Below are positions 38,169-47,321 of a stretch of 64,000 nt of DNA, in pieces. The first letter of the stretch is position 1; each line of letters starts with the position of its first letter. The notes beneath the pieces were generated by a model. It did no database searches, had not been told where the DNA came from, and saw only the letters and a list, made by a program, of their open reading frames with translations. Source of the stretch: Lindgomyces ingoldianus (taxonomy: Eukaryota; Ascomycota; Dothideomycetes; Pleosporales; Lindgomycetaceae); the NCBI RefSeq assembly GCF_010093535.1, contig NW_022985167.1, positions 973,335 through 1,037,334 on the forward strand, written 5' to 3'. The position numbers and the translations under genes were made by a program.

Positions 38169-38394
38169 GACATAAGTGTACACTAAAAAAAGTAAGCTAA
38201 GTTAAAAGTAATATAAGTAGTGTAATTAAACTAGGCATAACTTATATATATGTAAGTAAGTAGTAGAAGTAGACTCTAAATAATATCTTATGTTATATTA
38301 CTTTATATAGGGCTAAAGTGGGCTGTTTTGCGCTAGAATAGGGTGGTTTTAGTGGGGGCTTGGCAAAAGTGGCCGGCCAACCTGTTAGGTACGT
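38169..38394 (+). mobile_element. Fot1-like right-end fragment, TIR subfamily 2 (226 bp)
   Basis: It matches the last about 226 bp of the 11991-13673 element, including the mutated HNxRxC region, and ends with GGTTTTAGTGGGGGCTTGGC and the TIR, followed by TA at 38395-38396. It is truncated exactly at the neighbouring solo LTR and marks the left border of the gene island. Confidence 0.8.
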
Positions 38395-38396
38395 TA

Positions 38397-39915
38397 TCAG
38401 TTTTAGCCGCGATTGGAATAACTCACATCTCCATGGCATGGGACACATCACGCACATTGCTATGACATGGCGCATCTCACGGCGACATGGCATGGTATTA
38501 ACACTCTAGGCTAGCCATTTCGACGCTTTGGACGCAATCGTTTACAGAACTGATCGATTGAACGCCGCATCCGATCCTGATCGCCTTGAAGCCTCCAAAC
38601 GCCTCCGAGCTCTGCGATGCTCAGAGTTCTCGCTAGGCGCTGCATCTCCTTTATGATCTCTAGCCTGTACTAAAAAGAAATTGAAATTCTTTTGCAAGTT
38701 AAAAGATGTTTAATTTTAAAGGTCTAGGGCGCTATCCCCTGAGTTGATGATGGTCATGTGCTCTAAGGAGATTTCTACTGGCGATGAGAATTGGCACATG
38801 AATATGAAGTAGTACTGCGGCTGAAAATGATGGACAAATGCCTGCATTGATATGGATTCGAGGCTTATTGGTACCTGCGGTTCTCTTGAGAACTCTTTTC
38901 TCCTCGGAGCTTTCCTCTCCTGTGAGCTTCCCTCTCCTAAGAGCCTTCCTCTTCTCTGAGCTTTCTTCTCCTCGGATGAGTTCTTCGCGGAGTTCATTCT
39001 ACTCGGAGCATGGTTCTCCCATGAGCGTGCTCCGAAGCCCTTGAGCCGCTGCTGAGAGCTGCTACGTCCTAGTTAAGCTTCGCTTCTCAGAGTTACTTCC
39101 TTCGTGTCAACTGCAGTTCAGTATTCACTCTGCATTATTTTGTCACAATCTATATACTTTTCCGTCTATGAGTACAATTAATGGCACCTCTCTGAATTAT
39201 TCAAGGGGCGCCGTCTTAATCACCACCTTGGCTCCCCGTACTGTCCTGCCATTTACGGACCGAGCCTAACATCCGTACATGAAGTTTTGCCTGTTCATGT
39301 GCTTTATCGCTAACCTGTGAAAGAAGTGTTCCAGTGAGAATTGCAAATTAGTATGATCCGAAAAAAGACCCAAAATCGGGCACTATCCGAGGGGTCTGAA
39401 ATGGGATTGGTGTGGGGTGGACATGGACTCGATTGGCGGTCTCTAAGCGTTTTCATTGATCAGGCCGAAGCCGCGCTGCTGATGGACAGTAAGCTGTGAG
39501 TGTAAACGCTGAATTAGTGAACTAGTCCTGGATTTGAAGCATGATGGCTAGAATTGGGAAGGCCGCAGCACGTTCCGCTGCCCTACTTCCCGTGGCAACT
39601 ATCTCTCTGTTACTGTTACTCGTCCCTTGCAACCATATTTCAAGTGCTTCAAGGCAATCCCATTACCACCAGACCAGCTTGCCTTGCCAATCTCAGGCCA
39701 AAGCACCTGCCATACGACCTTTCCCGCCTCGCTGCCGCCGTCAGTTTCACAGACAAGTCCTTTACATACAAGTCCTTTCCACGCCCACAGGTTCTCCGCC
39801 CACATCCTCAAATGCCCGAGTCCCTCGCCATCACTGCTCAACTATCGCAAACCATCAGGCATCGGATCAACCCAATCGCTGGCGATTGTCTGGTGCCGCG
39901 ACCCTCTTCATAGTC
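38397..39915. other. Unmutated intergenic DNA with a low-complexity purine/pyrimidine block
   Basis: Normal composition. Between 38880 and 39010 the sequence repeats degenerate units such as CTCCTCGGAGC, TCTGAGCTTTC and CTCCTCGGATGAG. Minus-strand frames here give charged low-complexity peptides (SSEEKKAQRRGRLLGEGSS). A 93-codon minus-strand frame at 38716-38997 may be a gene remnant but shows no domain. Several frames stay open in 39540-39915 on both strands, none convincing. Confidence 0.4.
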
Positions 39916-41706
39916 TCAAGTTACCAATGCCTTCTCTCGAAGCACGGCATCTTCAAATGCGCCAATCAGCTCATCATACAACGCATTAGTAGCGGCAACC
40001 GAACCATCCGTTCCAGTCCATAGCTTGCCATCTTCTATAGGAAACAAAAGGCTACGCATTTTCTCAGCAAGTGGCTTGAGCGATTCATACTCCGGTGCAA
40101 ACTCTGACAGGATCATTCTTCCAAAGTTGGCTTCAGCCATGTCGTATTCCTTGTCATCTGCAGATTCTTCCCAAGTTCCTCGATTCCACATCTTAAGCCT
40201 GCTTCCAGGTGGTGGGCTTCCCTTGTCTTTCACAATAAGAAGCCATATCAAGACGTAGAGAAAAGATTCCAGATCGTGACGGTAGGTATGTCGCCGACTG
40301 TGGAGAATGCCAATGGACATGAATGGTCGAGTGCCGACTACTTCGCCTTCGCTCCGCGGTCCTATATCCAAATTCATGGACGCGTCGAGGTCGATCAGAA
40401 TGCCATGTGGTTCGCCTGGGCTTCGCGGGGAGACAATGATGATATTCCAGGGCGAAATGTCTTGGTGCAGGATTCTGGCATCCTGCAACAGGGAACGATG
40501 AGCGCGGATGGCGTCGCGCATTGCGAGCAGCAACTCAAGTCGAGTTGTGAATAATTCAAGACGCCGGCCAGCTGGAGAGGTGACGATACAGACCAATTCA
40601 CGGTTTTCAAACTGCGTTTTAGTGACCCTGGTGTGCTGTGCAATGTCCTGTTCCTTTTTCTCATCTGTTTCCGATCTGTCCGACTTCTCTGGCTGACGAG
40701 ACTTGGGGAGAAATTCGCGGTACGGCCCAAATTTGAGAGATCTTCGCAGATTGGCGGTACTGTTGATAACTTTGTGGCAGTGAAGTGACAGAATACCCCA
40801 AACTTTCTTGTCCATCGCAAACTTGAAAATCTCTTCCTCCGGTCGTTTAGTACTCGCCCGCCAGGAGAACTTGACCACGTAGTCCCATATACCCGAGTCC
40901 GCTAACCTAGAACGATAGCAAGTCGTTCCTTGGCCAACCATGTCCTCTGAGGACGCAATAGTTTGATCGTCAAGGTACAACTTTCGTATTGATGACTGGG
41001 AGATTTCATCCAATATGACAAAATTCCCATTTTCGTCGTTTTGGATGATTTTGCTTCGCCCCAAGTCCTGGTCTGACATCAGTTGGTAGCTGAAAATGAG
41101 AGAAAGGAACCGCTCTGGCTCGTGCTGGATGTTGAATGCTTGACAGCACCATATACCAGATCTGTCGAACATCCATAGCTCTAGGTGTGATTCGCGAACG
41201 TAGAAGCCGTACAAGAAAAGCCGAAGCGGTTGGCTGATAAATACTTGGCGTGCAAGAAGCGAGAGATCCAGCAGTCCGTCTCGGTAGCCAGTAGAGTCAT
41301 CTTGAGAAAAGTTTCCAATAGCCCGGACATCTCCCCAGATCTCTTTGCCGGAGCGAAGCGTTTTCGAAGGTATCAGGAAGATATGCGCTCCGCCACTGGT
41401 AACATTCATGTGCCACAAGCTTTGGGAGGGCTCGGATTCTACTGCGCAGACATTTGCGAACCACGATAGAAAGCGATCCGGCAGAACAAAAGGTGATGCC
41501 CGGAGAAAATGAAATGCTCTCGTCTTTGCCGCAGTTTGAATATCTTCGCTAGCACATGGCTCAAAGTCTCCGAGTGGGCCATGGATGCGATCCTTGATGT
41601 TGTCGAAGACATCCTCGAGGATCTCTAAATTTCCACTTTCTCCGCCCACATCAAGCGAATAGTGGGACAGCTGCGGTTGAGATTGCTTGGACATGTTCAA
41701 TACCAT
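39916..41706 (-). CDS. FunK1-like fungal-type protein kinase, 596 aa
   Basis: This is the one clearly intact gene. A single open frame runs from ATG at 41706 to TGA at 39916-39918. The frame stays open upstream to about 41889 without an ATG, so an extra 5' exon is possible. The N-terminal about 240 residues have the mixed fold typical of the family's leader region. The kinase core carries a glycine-loop-like VGQGTTCYR (residues 258-265), lysine 279 in DYVVKFSW, the catalytic loop LHQDISPWNIII (HQD at 414-416, Asn 421), the metal-binding DLD (439-441, in place of DFG), GTRPFM (458-463) and HDLESF (477-482). HQDISPxNI with DLD and GTxxFM...HDLES is the hallmark of fungal FunK1-type kinases, probably serine/threonine kinases of unknown substrate. 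A charged low-complexity insert lies at residues about 335-360. It is head to head with the reading frame at 42782. Confidence 0.9.
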   Translation of the reverse strand: MVLNMSKQSQPQLSHYSLDVGGESGNLEILEDVFDNIKDRIHGPLGDFEPCASEDIQTAAKTRAFHFLRASPFVLPDRFLSWFANVCAVESEPSQSLWHMNVTSGGAHIFLIPSKTLRSGKEIWGDVRAIGNFSQDDSTGYRDGLLDLSLLARQVFISQPLRLFLYGFYVRESHLELWMFDRSGIWCCQAFNIQHEPERFLSLIFSYQLMSDQDLGRSKIIQNDENGNFVILDEISQSSIRKLYLDDQTIASSEDMVGQGTTCYRSRLADSGIWDYVVKFSWRASTKRPEEEIFKFAMDKKVWGILSLHCHKVINSTANLRRSLKFGPYREFLPKSRQPEKSDRSETDEKKEQDIAQHTRVTKTQFENRELVCIVTSPAGRRLELFTTRLELLLAMRDAIRAHRSLLQDARILHQDISPWNIIIVSPRSPGEPHGILIDLDASMNLDIGPRSEGEVVGTRPFMSIGILHSRRHTYRHDLESFLYVLIWLLIVKDKGSPPPGSRLKMWNRGTWEESADDKEYDMAEANFGRMILSEFAPEYESLKPLAEKMRSLLFPIEDGKLWTGTDGSVAATNALYDELIGAFEDAVLREKALVT

Positions 41707-42781
41707 AGGAAGATATTTGGTATGAGCTAGCTCGTAATTTGGAGAAAGGAAGTGGTTGTTGTCATTCGGCTTGGAAGAAAACCCAGAGAGTGATTGGAAA
41801 TGCCAAACTCGCGCTGTTAGCGGGTTCGTGGTTGAGACTTGGATCACGCATAGCAATTTCTCTAAATTCTGCCTGTCTAACGCGAACAAGGAATAATAGC
41901 AGTCTTGGCATGGCGCCCTGTGGTTACCAACAAGCGTTAATGGCGCTAATACACATGCATACCGCCAGGCAACCTTGAGTTCTCAGGCGGACGCGTCTGG
42001 CCAGTCCCTGCGAATTCATCAATCATTGGATAGGGGAATCTCGTCGCGCTTCCATCAACCCGCTCGTCTTATCAAGATGCATACGGAGGCGCCAAAAGTT
42101 GTTGCGCAGGCCCGTGCACCAAATGCCTCCTGTAAAGCTGATGAAGAGCTTATTTTTAATAGTAATTCACTTAGAAGATTGAGTTTAAACTAGGCTCTTA
42201 AGAAGTAGCTACTGCATCAAAAACTGTATCACAGTACATGAAGCACACCGCGAGGTCCAGGCGCGGACACGACTGGCTGATTTTGGGCCGAAAAAGCTGT
42301 CCTGGCGTCTGGCGCCTGATTCTCCGGTGCACGGGCCTGCGCAACAACTTTTGGCGCCTCCCTCCGTACTCAGCACCTTGTTAGCTTCATTCACTGGTCA
42401 GGATAAGGATACCGCGGCTACCCGCCCCGATCAAGCCGTGACGACTGCCAATCGACTCCATAGACTCCGCGCTAGAAGCAAGCATGATCTGTAGTCGGCT
42501 CTACAAACTGATTGAGATGATTGAGATGATTGGATGCCGCATCGAAGGAATCAGGTCATTCGAGGCCATTTCGTCGACCTCCACCCCAAAGCAACAAGTC
42601 GGGGCTCGAATTTGTCATTAGCGGTTGAAAATCAGAAAATGGTCGGCAGAAATATAAATATGGAGCAGGTTCTACTGGTTTGGCTACATTGAATTATCGA
42701 ACAAACATCGCCTTCAACTTCAAAACCAGCTCGCAACAGCAGCAGTACCTCTCTGCCTTAACAACAACATCGCACACCATC
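41707..42781. promoter_or_regulatory. Shared intergenic region between two divergent genes
   Basis: About 1.08 kb separates the two divergent starts. It holds a 36-bp perfect inverted repeat, short TGATTGAGA tandem copies near 42510-42530, and a TATA-like AATATAAATATGG at 42651-42663. The TATA-like box is about 120 bases before the plus-strand ATG, consistent with a core promoter and a 5' leader of roughly 100 bases. A few kinase N-terminal codons could lie at 41707-41889. Confidence 0.5.
42085..42361. repeat. 36-bp perfect inverted repeat around a 205-bp centre
   Basis: The left arm at 42085-42120 (GGAGGCGCCAAAAGTTGTTG...) is the exact reverse complement of 42326-42361. The centre is ordinary, partly AT-rich DNA without coding frames. 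No target duplication is clear (the flanks ATAC and CTCCGTACT share only CGTA-like bases). It could be a small MITE, a recombination scar or a cruciform-forming element. Confidence 0.85.
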
Positions 42782-43684
42782 ATGGCGTCTTTGACTGAGA
42801 CTCTCGTCCCATTCGCTACCTACAATAGCTTACCGCATATCAGGGACGTTGCCAATGCCCCTGAAGACCACGCGGACGATCTCAAAGATCTCCGCCAACT
42901 TCTCGACAAGCACAAGGTTCCCAAGGGTGTCAGCATTCGACTTATTCACAAGCACTTTGACACTAAGGACGGAGAAGTCATGATCTTTGATAAAGTCACC
43001 ATCCTGGGCCACGGCATTGCGCAAATCATGAAGCCTGTCGTGCCGGGAAGCATTCATTAACTTCACGGTCTCCATTACTTTGTCAACGACCAAGGTTCCC
43101 TTTAGGCATACGAGTATTCAAGCCATGTCGCGCCCGACATGGCAAACTTTGAACCCTTTCTGACAGAATTCTGCGCTATTGTCTCTAAGCGTAATTTGCG
43201 GTTCAAGTTCGGACTTAGAATTAAGGCTGAGGATGAGCTAGACAACGTTGGCTGGACTGAGTTCGAATTCCATGAGAAGCGAGGTACAATCATGCTACAG
43301 GATGGAATGCCAATGCCAGAAGGAGACTCTGACTTTACTGTTTCTACGGAGTGGAAGAAGTTGATTGGGGATGTCTGGCCAAGAGACTGCAAACACACCA
43401 AGACCTGCTGCCACGGGGCTACAACTTGCAAGCATTGCACTTATTGCAAAGCCTATGATGTTGAAGAGTGTGGTATAGACAAAGAAGGCTCCTGTACAGA
43501 GGCCTTCTGTCTCGGTGGACAGAGAGTGCTACCAGGAACCTCGCTGTTCGACATTGTCAATACGATTGCTGTACAAGCATTCTGATGTGCAACATGCATC
43601 TGCGAGACTGGGACTTTTGACGATAATCCAAAGTATGTTTGGGTTAAGAACCAGGTGCCCAGCCCAGGCGCAGAGGCTAGGTAG
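42782..43684 (+). pseudogene. Cysteine-rich fungal gene with three in-frame stops
   Basis: I do not recognise the family. The best start is ATG 42782 (CACCATCATGGCG). One frame runs through TAA at 43058-43060, TAG at 43103-43105 and TGA at 43583-43585, to a final TAG at 43682-43684. It is coding-like throughout: between the first two stops it reads LHGLHYFVNDQGSL and continues AYEYSSHVAPDM. The upstream part (about 92 codons) contains GVSIRLIHKHFDTKDGEVMIFDKV in two pieces of normal codon use. The C-terminal part holds about 14 cysteines in CxxC-like spacing (CKHTKTCCHG, CKHCTYCK, CATCIC), perhaps a zinc-binding region. Each stop equals CAA, CAG or CGA with one C-to-T change, always after a pyrimidine, as in the neighbouring repeats. 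Alternatives: stop at 43585 is genuine, or unusual splicing. No intron with good sites removes the first two stops. Confidence 0.65.
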
Positions 43685-44480
43685 CTGATGCCAGAATGTT
43701 TTGCTTGAACCAAGGGGTATAGAAATTAGAGACCTAGTCTTCTAGATAATCAATGCCTGATACAGTCTCTGCTGGTCCCTTCTCTTGGCGAGATTGTCCA
43801 AAATTAACTCCCCCGTGATGAAATTCTGAAGAAGAATCAGCAAGGCCAACATGGCTGGGGGGCCGGGCTCACAAAATGAGTGGTTTGATCAACCATGAAA
43901 TGCAGACCAACACAAGTGCCAAAGAATGATAACAGTGGAAGCGGTGGTAAGCGAGTCTGAGAGCCAGGCGGCAGGAAGACAGTATTGCCGGCACGGGTTC
44001 AAGGAGCTAAGCCATGGAAGATTGTGGTCCGAAACTGGGATCACTCAGTCCTTGACACCTCACATTCCCACAAGCTGATTAGGCCCATTTTCAGACCCTC
44101 TTTATGCCACGTTGGGATGAAATCAGGCATAATTAGAGAGGCTTAGGCTTAAATCAAGCACGATCACGCCGGCTCACGTTGGCTCAGAGCGAGCTCATGG
44201 GCCTGTTGGATTTGTTCAGGGTGGGGCTCAGTCTTGCTCAGCCGTGCATGAGGGGGTCTGATTCAGGGGCCTCGTTGCATGAGCGGGTTCTCAGATTAGA
44301 GCTTTCGTCAAGGATTCTTAGGTAGAAAGGCAGACAGTAAGAAAATATTAATACGTTTGTATTAAAAAGCTATATACATTCTGCCGCCATTTTCAGCGGC
44401 ATATGCCACCCTTTTCGTAGGGCTTTGTCGTCAGTGGTGAGTCTGTATAGTGCAAACCCAACCTATACTTGCGACAACAT
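43685..44480. other. Unmutated intergenic DNA, right part of the gene island
   Basis: Balanced composition, no convincing reading frame. GGCTCA-rich short repeats occur near 44165-44240. A small imperfect hairpin (TGCCGCCATTTTCAGCGGCA) lies near 44382-44401. The composition shifts to mutated repeat around 44480. Confidence 0.5.
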
Positions 44481-45299
44481 TAACTTTGTTTAACTACTTA
44501 CGTGACCTGTAATTTTTACTGCTTAGCTTATTTTTTAGATTATGTATAGTCTCTTTGTCTAATATTTAAAACCACCTATTTCTAGAAACTTTAGTGGAGG
44601 CACATCTCTGTAGTTAGGCTGCTTAGGCTTAGGGTCTGAAATTGCCCCCTTCTTCTTCTTACTTATGTGAGAGAAGTAAAAATAACTTACTAGCTATAAA
44701 CAAGTATAACTCCTTACTATAGCTAGAAAATAACTGCTTTTTTACTTAACTAGTTCTTAGTGTTTTTAGTACTCCTTTTAAACTATTACAACTATAGACG
44801 CCTATCTAAAAAGCCTTATTTTTTTAGAATAACTATTTAATGCTAGACGCTCTAAATTATAGACTAATAAATGTTTAAAAATACTTAGCTACTCTAGTTA
44901 AAAAAAAAAATTTATTAAAAATAAAAGTAAAGCTTATTATTAATAGCTTATAAAAACTTAGAATAAGTAAGTAAAACTATACTCTAAAAAGCTATTAAAG
45001 ACTAACATAATATTTAAAGTTCTTTAATGCATATAAAATAAACCTAAATATAATTTAGTAGAGGCTTTACCTTAAAGATCCTATAGCTATTACATAGAGC
45101 AAAGCCTACCTATTAAATTATGTTAAAAAATTTATAAAAAAAGTTATAGTTCTTAGGCTAAAAAAGTATATTAAAAAAAAGAATGCTTAATAGTATAAGT
45201 ATAGTCTTTACTATATAGCGTGCCTTAATTAAAGAAGCTAACCTTATAGTTTTAAGAGATAAAAAGCATAAAAAGCTAATTTTAAGTAATAAATAAAAG
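44481..45299. repeat. AT-rich mutated tract, unassigned
   Basis: Stops in all frames and almost no pyrimidine-C-A. No domain identified. The first about 150 bases are less affected than the rest. Confidence 0.4.
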
Positions 45300-45497
45300 T
45301 GTCTGTACGTAAGTACAGCTGAATTAGGTTGCCTGAAACGTTGGCTATCTGGCCTGTGCGTTAGGGGCTATGTGTACTTAAGAGCCCTCTTTCTTTGTAC
45401 AAAGAGAGAGGGCTCTTAAGTACACATAGCCCCTAACGCACAGGCTAGATAGCTAACGTTTTAGGCAACCTAATTTAGCTATACTTATGTACAGACA
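45300..45497. repeat. 198-bp near-perfect palindrome (99-bp arms)
   Basis: It runs from TGTCTGTACG to the complementary ACAGACA, with its centre at TTTGTACAAA (45398/45399). The mismatches between the arms are mostly TGA/TAA and TGG/TAG, that is, C-to-T mutation of the right arm only, so the two arms were once essentially identical. The right border (CTAGCAACTTTT) matches, in reverse complement, the copia internal sequence just before its 3' LTR (AAAAGTTGCTAGTGTCTG). The right arm may therefore be an LTR start and the left an inverted copy. Confidence 0.85.
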
Positions 45498-46060
45498 CTA
45501 GCAACTTTTTATTTTGTAAATTAAGTTGCTTACCTGCCTTGCCTTGTTTTTTATCCCTCTTTGTACTATCCCCTGCATCCTTTCCTCTTCTTCTTTGTAC
45601 AAGGCCTATAGTGTACTGCTAGTTTGCAACACCTACTAGCTTTTTAGCCTGCGTACAGCATCTCTTTCCTACAGAATAGATCCTGTGCTTAGCTAGAGCA
45701 TAAAGGAGCTCTTGCCTAAACGCACAAGATAAGTTGTTAAAATCCTGTTATGTCTAGCCTTTAAAGTCTTTTATAAAGTTAGATAGACTGTACCCTTTTA
45801 TACACATAAAGACAAGAGTATCTGCTACATATAAGGTTTGTTATACTTAGAAGGGATTTGTTAACATGTTAAGGTAGTCTACTAGAAGGGTAAGGTTAAC
45901 CTTCTTTTATAGTATTGTTCTAGACACATAGGTTATCTCTACTAGTTTATTATACAAGTATTCTATAATAAAGTAAAGGTTTGCTAGTTGCTTTAGTTAT
46001 ATAGCTGTTGTCTAGGGGGGGTGCTAGTTGCATTTGTACAGCAGTTGTCTAGGAGGGGGG
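45498..46060 (-). pseudogene. Unassigned coding-like relic next to the palindrome
   Basis: One minus-strand frame from about 45960 to 45500 is interrupted only by TAG and TAA. It reads as a helical, charged tail (STGSIL, ERDAVRRLKS, LYKEEEERMQGIVQRGIKNK). It could be the C-terminal coiled coil of a pogo-type transposase or a retroelement gag. I cannot decide. The stretch GTTGTCTAGGnGGGGGT occurs twice near 46005 and 46045. Confidence 0.35.
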
Positions 46061-46276
46061 TGTTACAATCCTTACTCCGGCGAAATGGTATTTTCGGGAG
46101 TACGACGGCCTGTGGGAATTTAGCGAAAAGGGGGTAGGACTTAGCTAGATCGGGTGTACAGTCCGTCTAGCAGAGTGTAGGTATAGCGGGGTAAAGAAGG
46201 CAGGTTGTGGTTTGGCCCAGCGGCTGTATAAGGAGCTGGCAAACCTGATCCGTGAGGATAGGAAAGGAGGTATATA
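46061..46276 (-). repeat. Truncated Gypsy I/II-type LTR
   Basis: TGTTACAATCCTTACTCCGG to GGAGGTATATA. It is homologous to the first about 215 bp of 3293-3899 and largely unmutated. It breaks off after GGTATATA and joins a pogo-type TIR. Confidence 0.85.
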
Positions 46277-46285
46277 CTAAATTTA

Positions 46286-46367
46286 ATCTGTTATATGCAT
46301 TAATCGGTGGATCCTTGGCGCGTCATCAGCAAATTCCCTCCGCCCCCCCAAATTTTGCAGTAACTAC
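46286..46367 (-). mobile_element. 82-bp terminal inverted repeat of a pogo-type transposon
   Basis: It is the inverted copy of 57156-57237: ATCTGTTATATGCATTAATC to GCAGTAACTAC, followed by TA. It is probably the end of a second copy of the pogo_V element whose body has been lost to the adjacent LTR fragment. Confidence 0.7.
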
Positions 46368-47003
46368 TAAATATGCCTATAACGCGCTTAGTATCAACAT
46401 AATCTGTCACTATTACTACTATGTAAGTTAAGGCTGTAAACTTACTAGTATATAGCCTATACTAACTTTTTTTTTAGTGTTGTAGCTACTTTTAGTTAAC
46501 CTTAATAGCTTAAACTAGTGCCTAAGCTGCAGAGAGCGTCCTAGGGGTAGCTACGTGTATAAGAACTAGTACTTTTTATTAGCTAACAGCTAAGCAAGCT
46601 AGTGCTAGTAAGGCAACAGCGCGTTAGCGTAAGTTAGTTAGCTAGCGCAGGCCTGTAGTAGTTGTGGTTACTTATAAGAGTCCTCTAGCCTAAAAGCAGT
46701 CTCGCGCAGCCCCTAGGTTAGCTATACAGCCTGCTGCTACTCTATTAATTAAGCTAGTATCTATCCCATTGTCGCCGCTCCCATCATCTCCCCTAATAGT
46801 TGATCCTACTCTGCCTGCTCCGCCTGCTCTGCTAGTTGCTCCACCTGCCTAATTAGTTCTCTAGTTATCCCTGCTACTAGATAAACTTAAATATAAGATT
46901 AATATAGCATATAACCTACGCGTAAATAAGGTAAGCATAGTAGATAATTTAAAGTTAGTTAATTACACTTTCTTTCTTATACTAACTATAAAGAATAAGG
47001 TAG

Positions 47004-47321
47004 TGTCACGGTATCCTCCCCGGATCCCAGACATAACTGTATTAGACGCGTACTAGAGTATTATTAGTGCACGTCTAACACAAACACAACACAACACAGA
47101 TATAAACTTAAGCATAAACTGCTTTAACACTAACTAAACCTAGAACAGGCTTAATTTATACCTAAAGTGCTTAGACTTCTAAGCTAAGTATTTAATTACT
47201 AATTTCTTCTTAAACCTTTTTATTTCTTACACAACGTCTTATACTTACTATAATACCTTATGTAGTAATTAAACTAGACCTCTGTAAAGCTTTATAACCT
47301 TACTTATACATAATTATAACA
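47004..47321 (+). repeat. Gypsy III 5' LTR (318 bp)
   Basis: Outer start intact (TGTCACGGTATCCTCCCCGG). Inner end mutated (CTTATACATAATTATAACA against CTCGTGCACAATCGTGACA). Confidence 0.92.

Noticed and set aside
38293..38493. 66-codon minus-strand frame
   Set aside because: It crosses the Fot1 terminal repeat into intergenic DNA; no coding features.
39541..40023. 160-codon plus-strand frame with a hydrophobic start
   Set aside because: It overlaps other equally open frames and the 3' end of the kinase on the opposite strand, and it has no domain or promoter support. It is probably chance openness in GC-richer DNA.
40025..40820. Several 60-140-codon frames on both strands within the kinase gene
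   Set aside because: Shadows of the kinase reading frame.
42830..43713. Minus-strand frames (42830-43093, 43102-43440, 43453-43713)
   Set aside because: Antisense shadows of the cysteine-rich gene, whose plus-strand frame is far more coherent.
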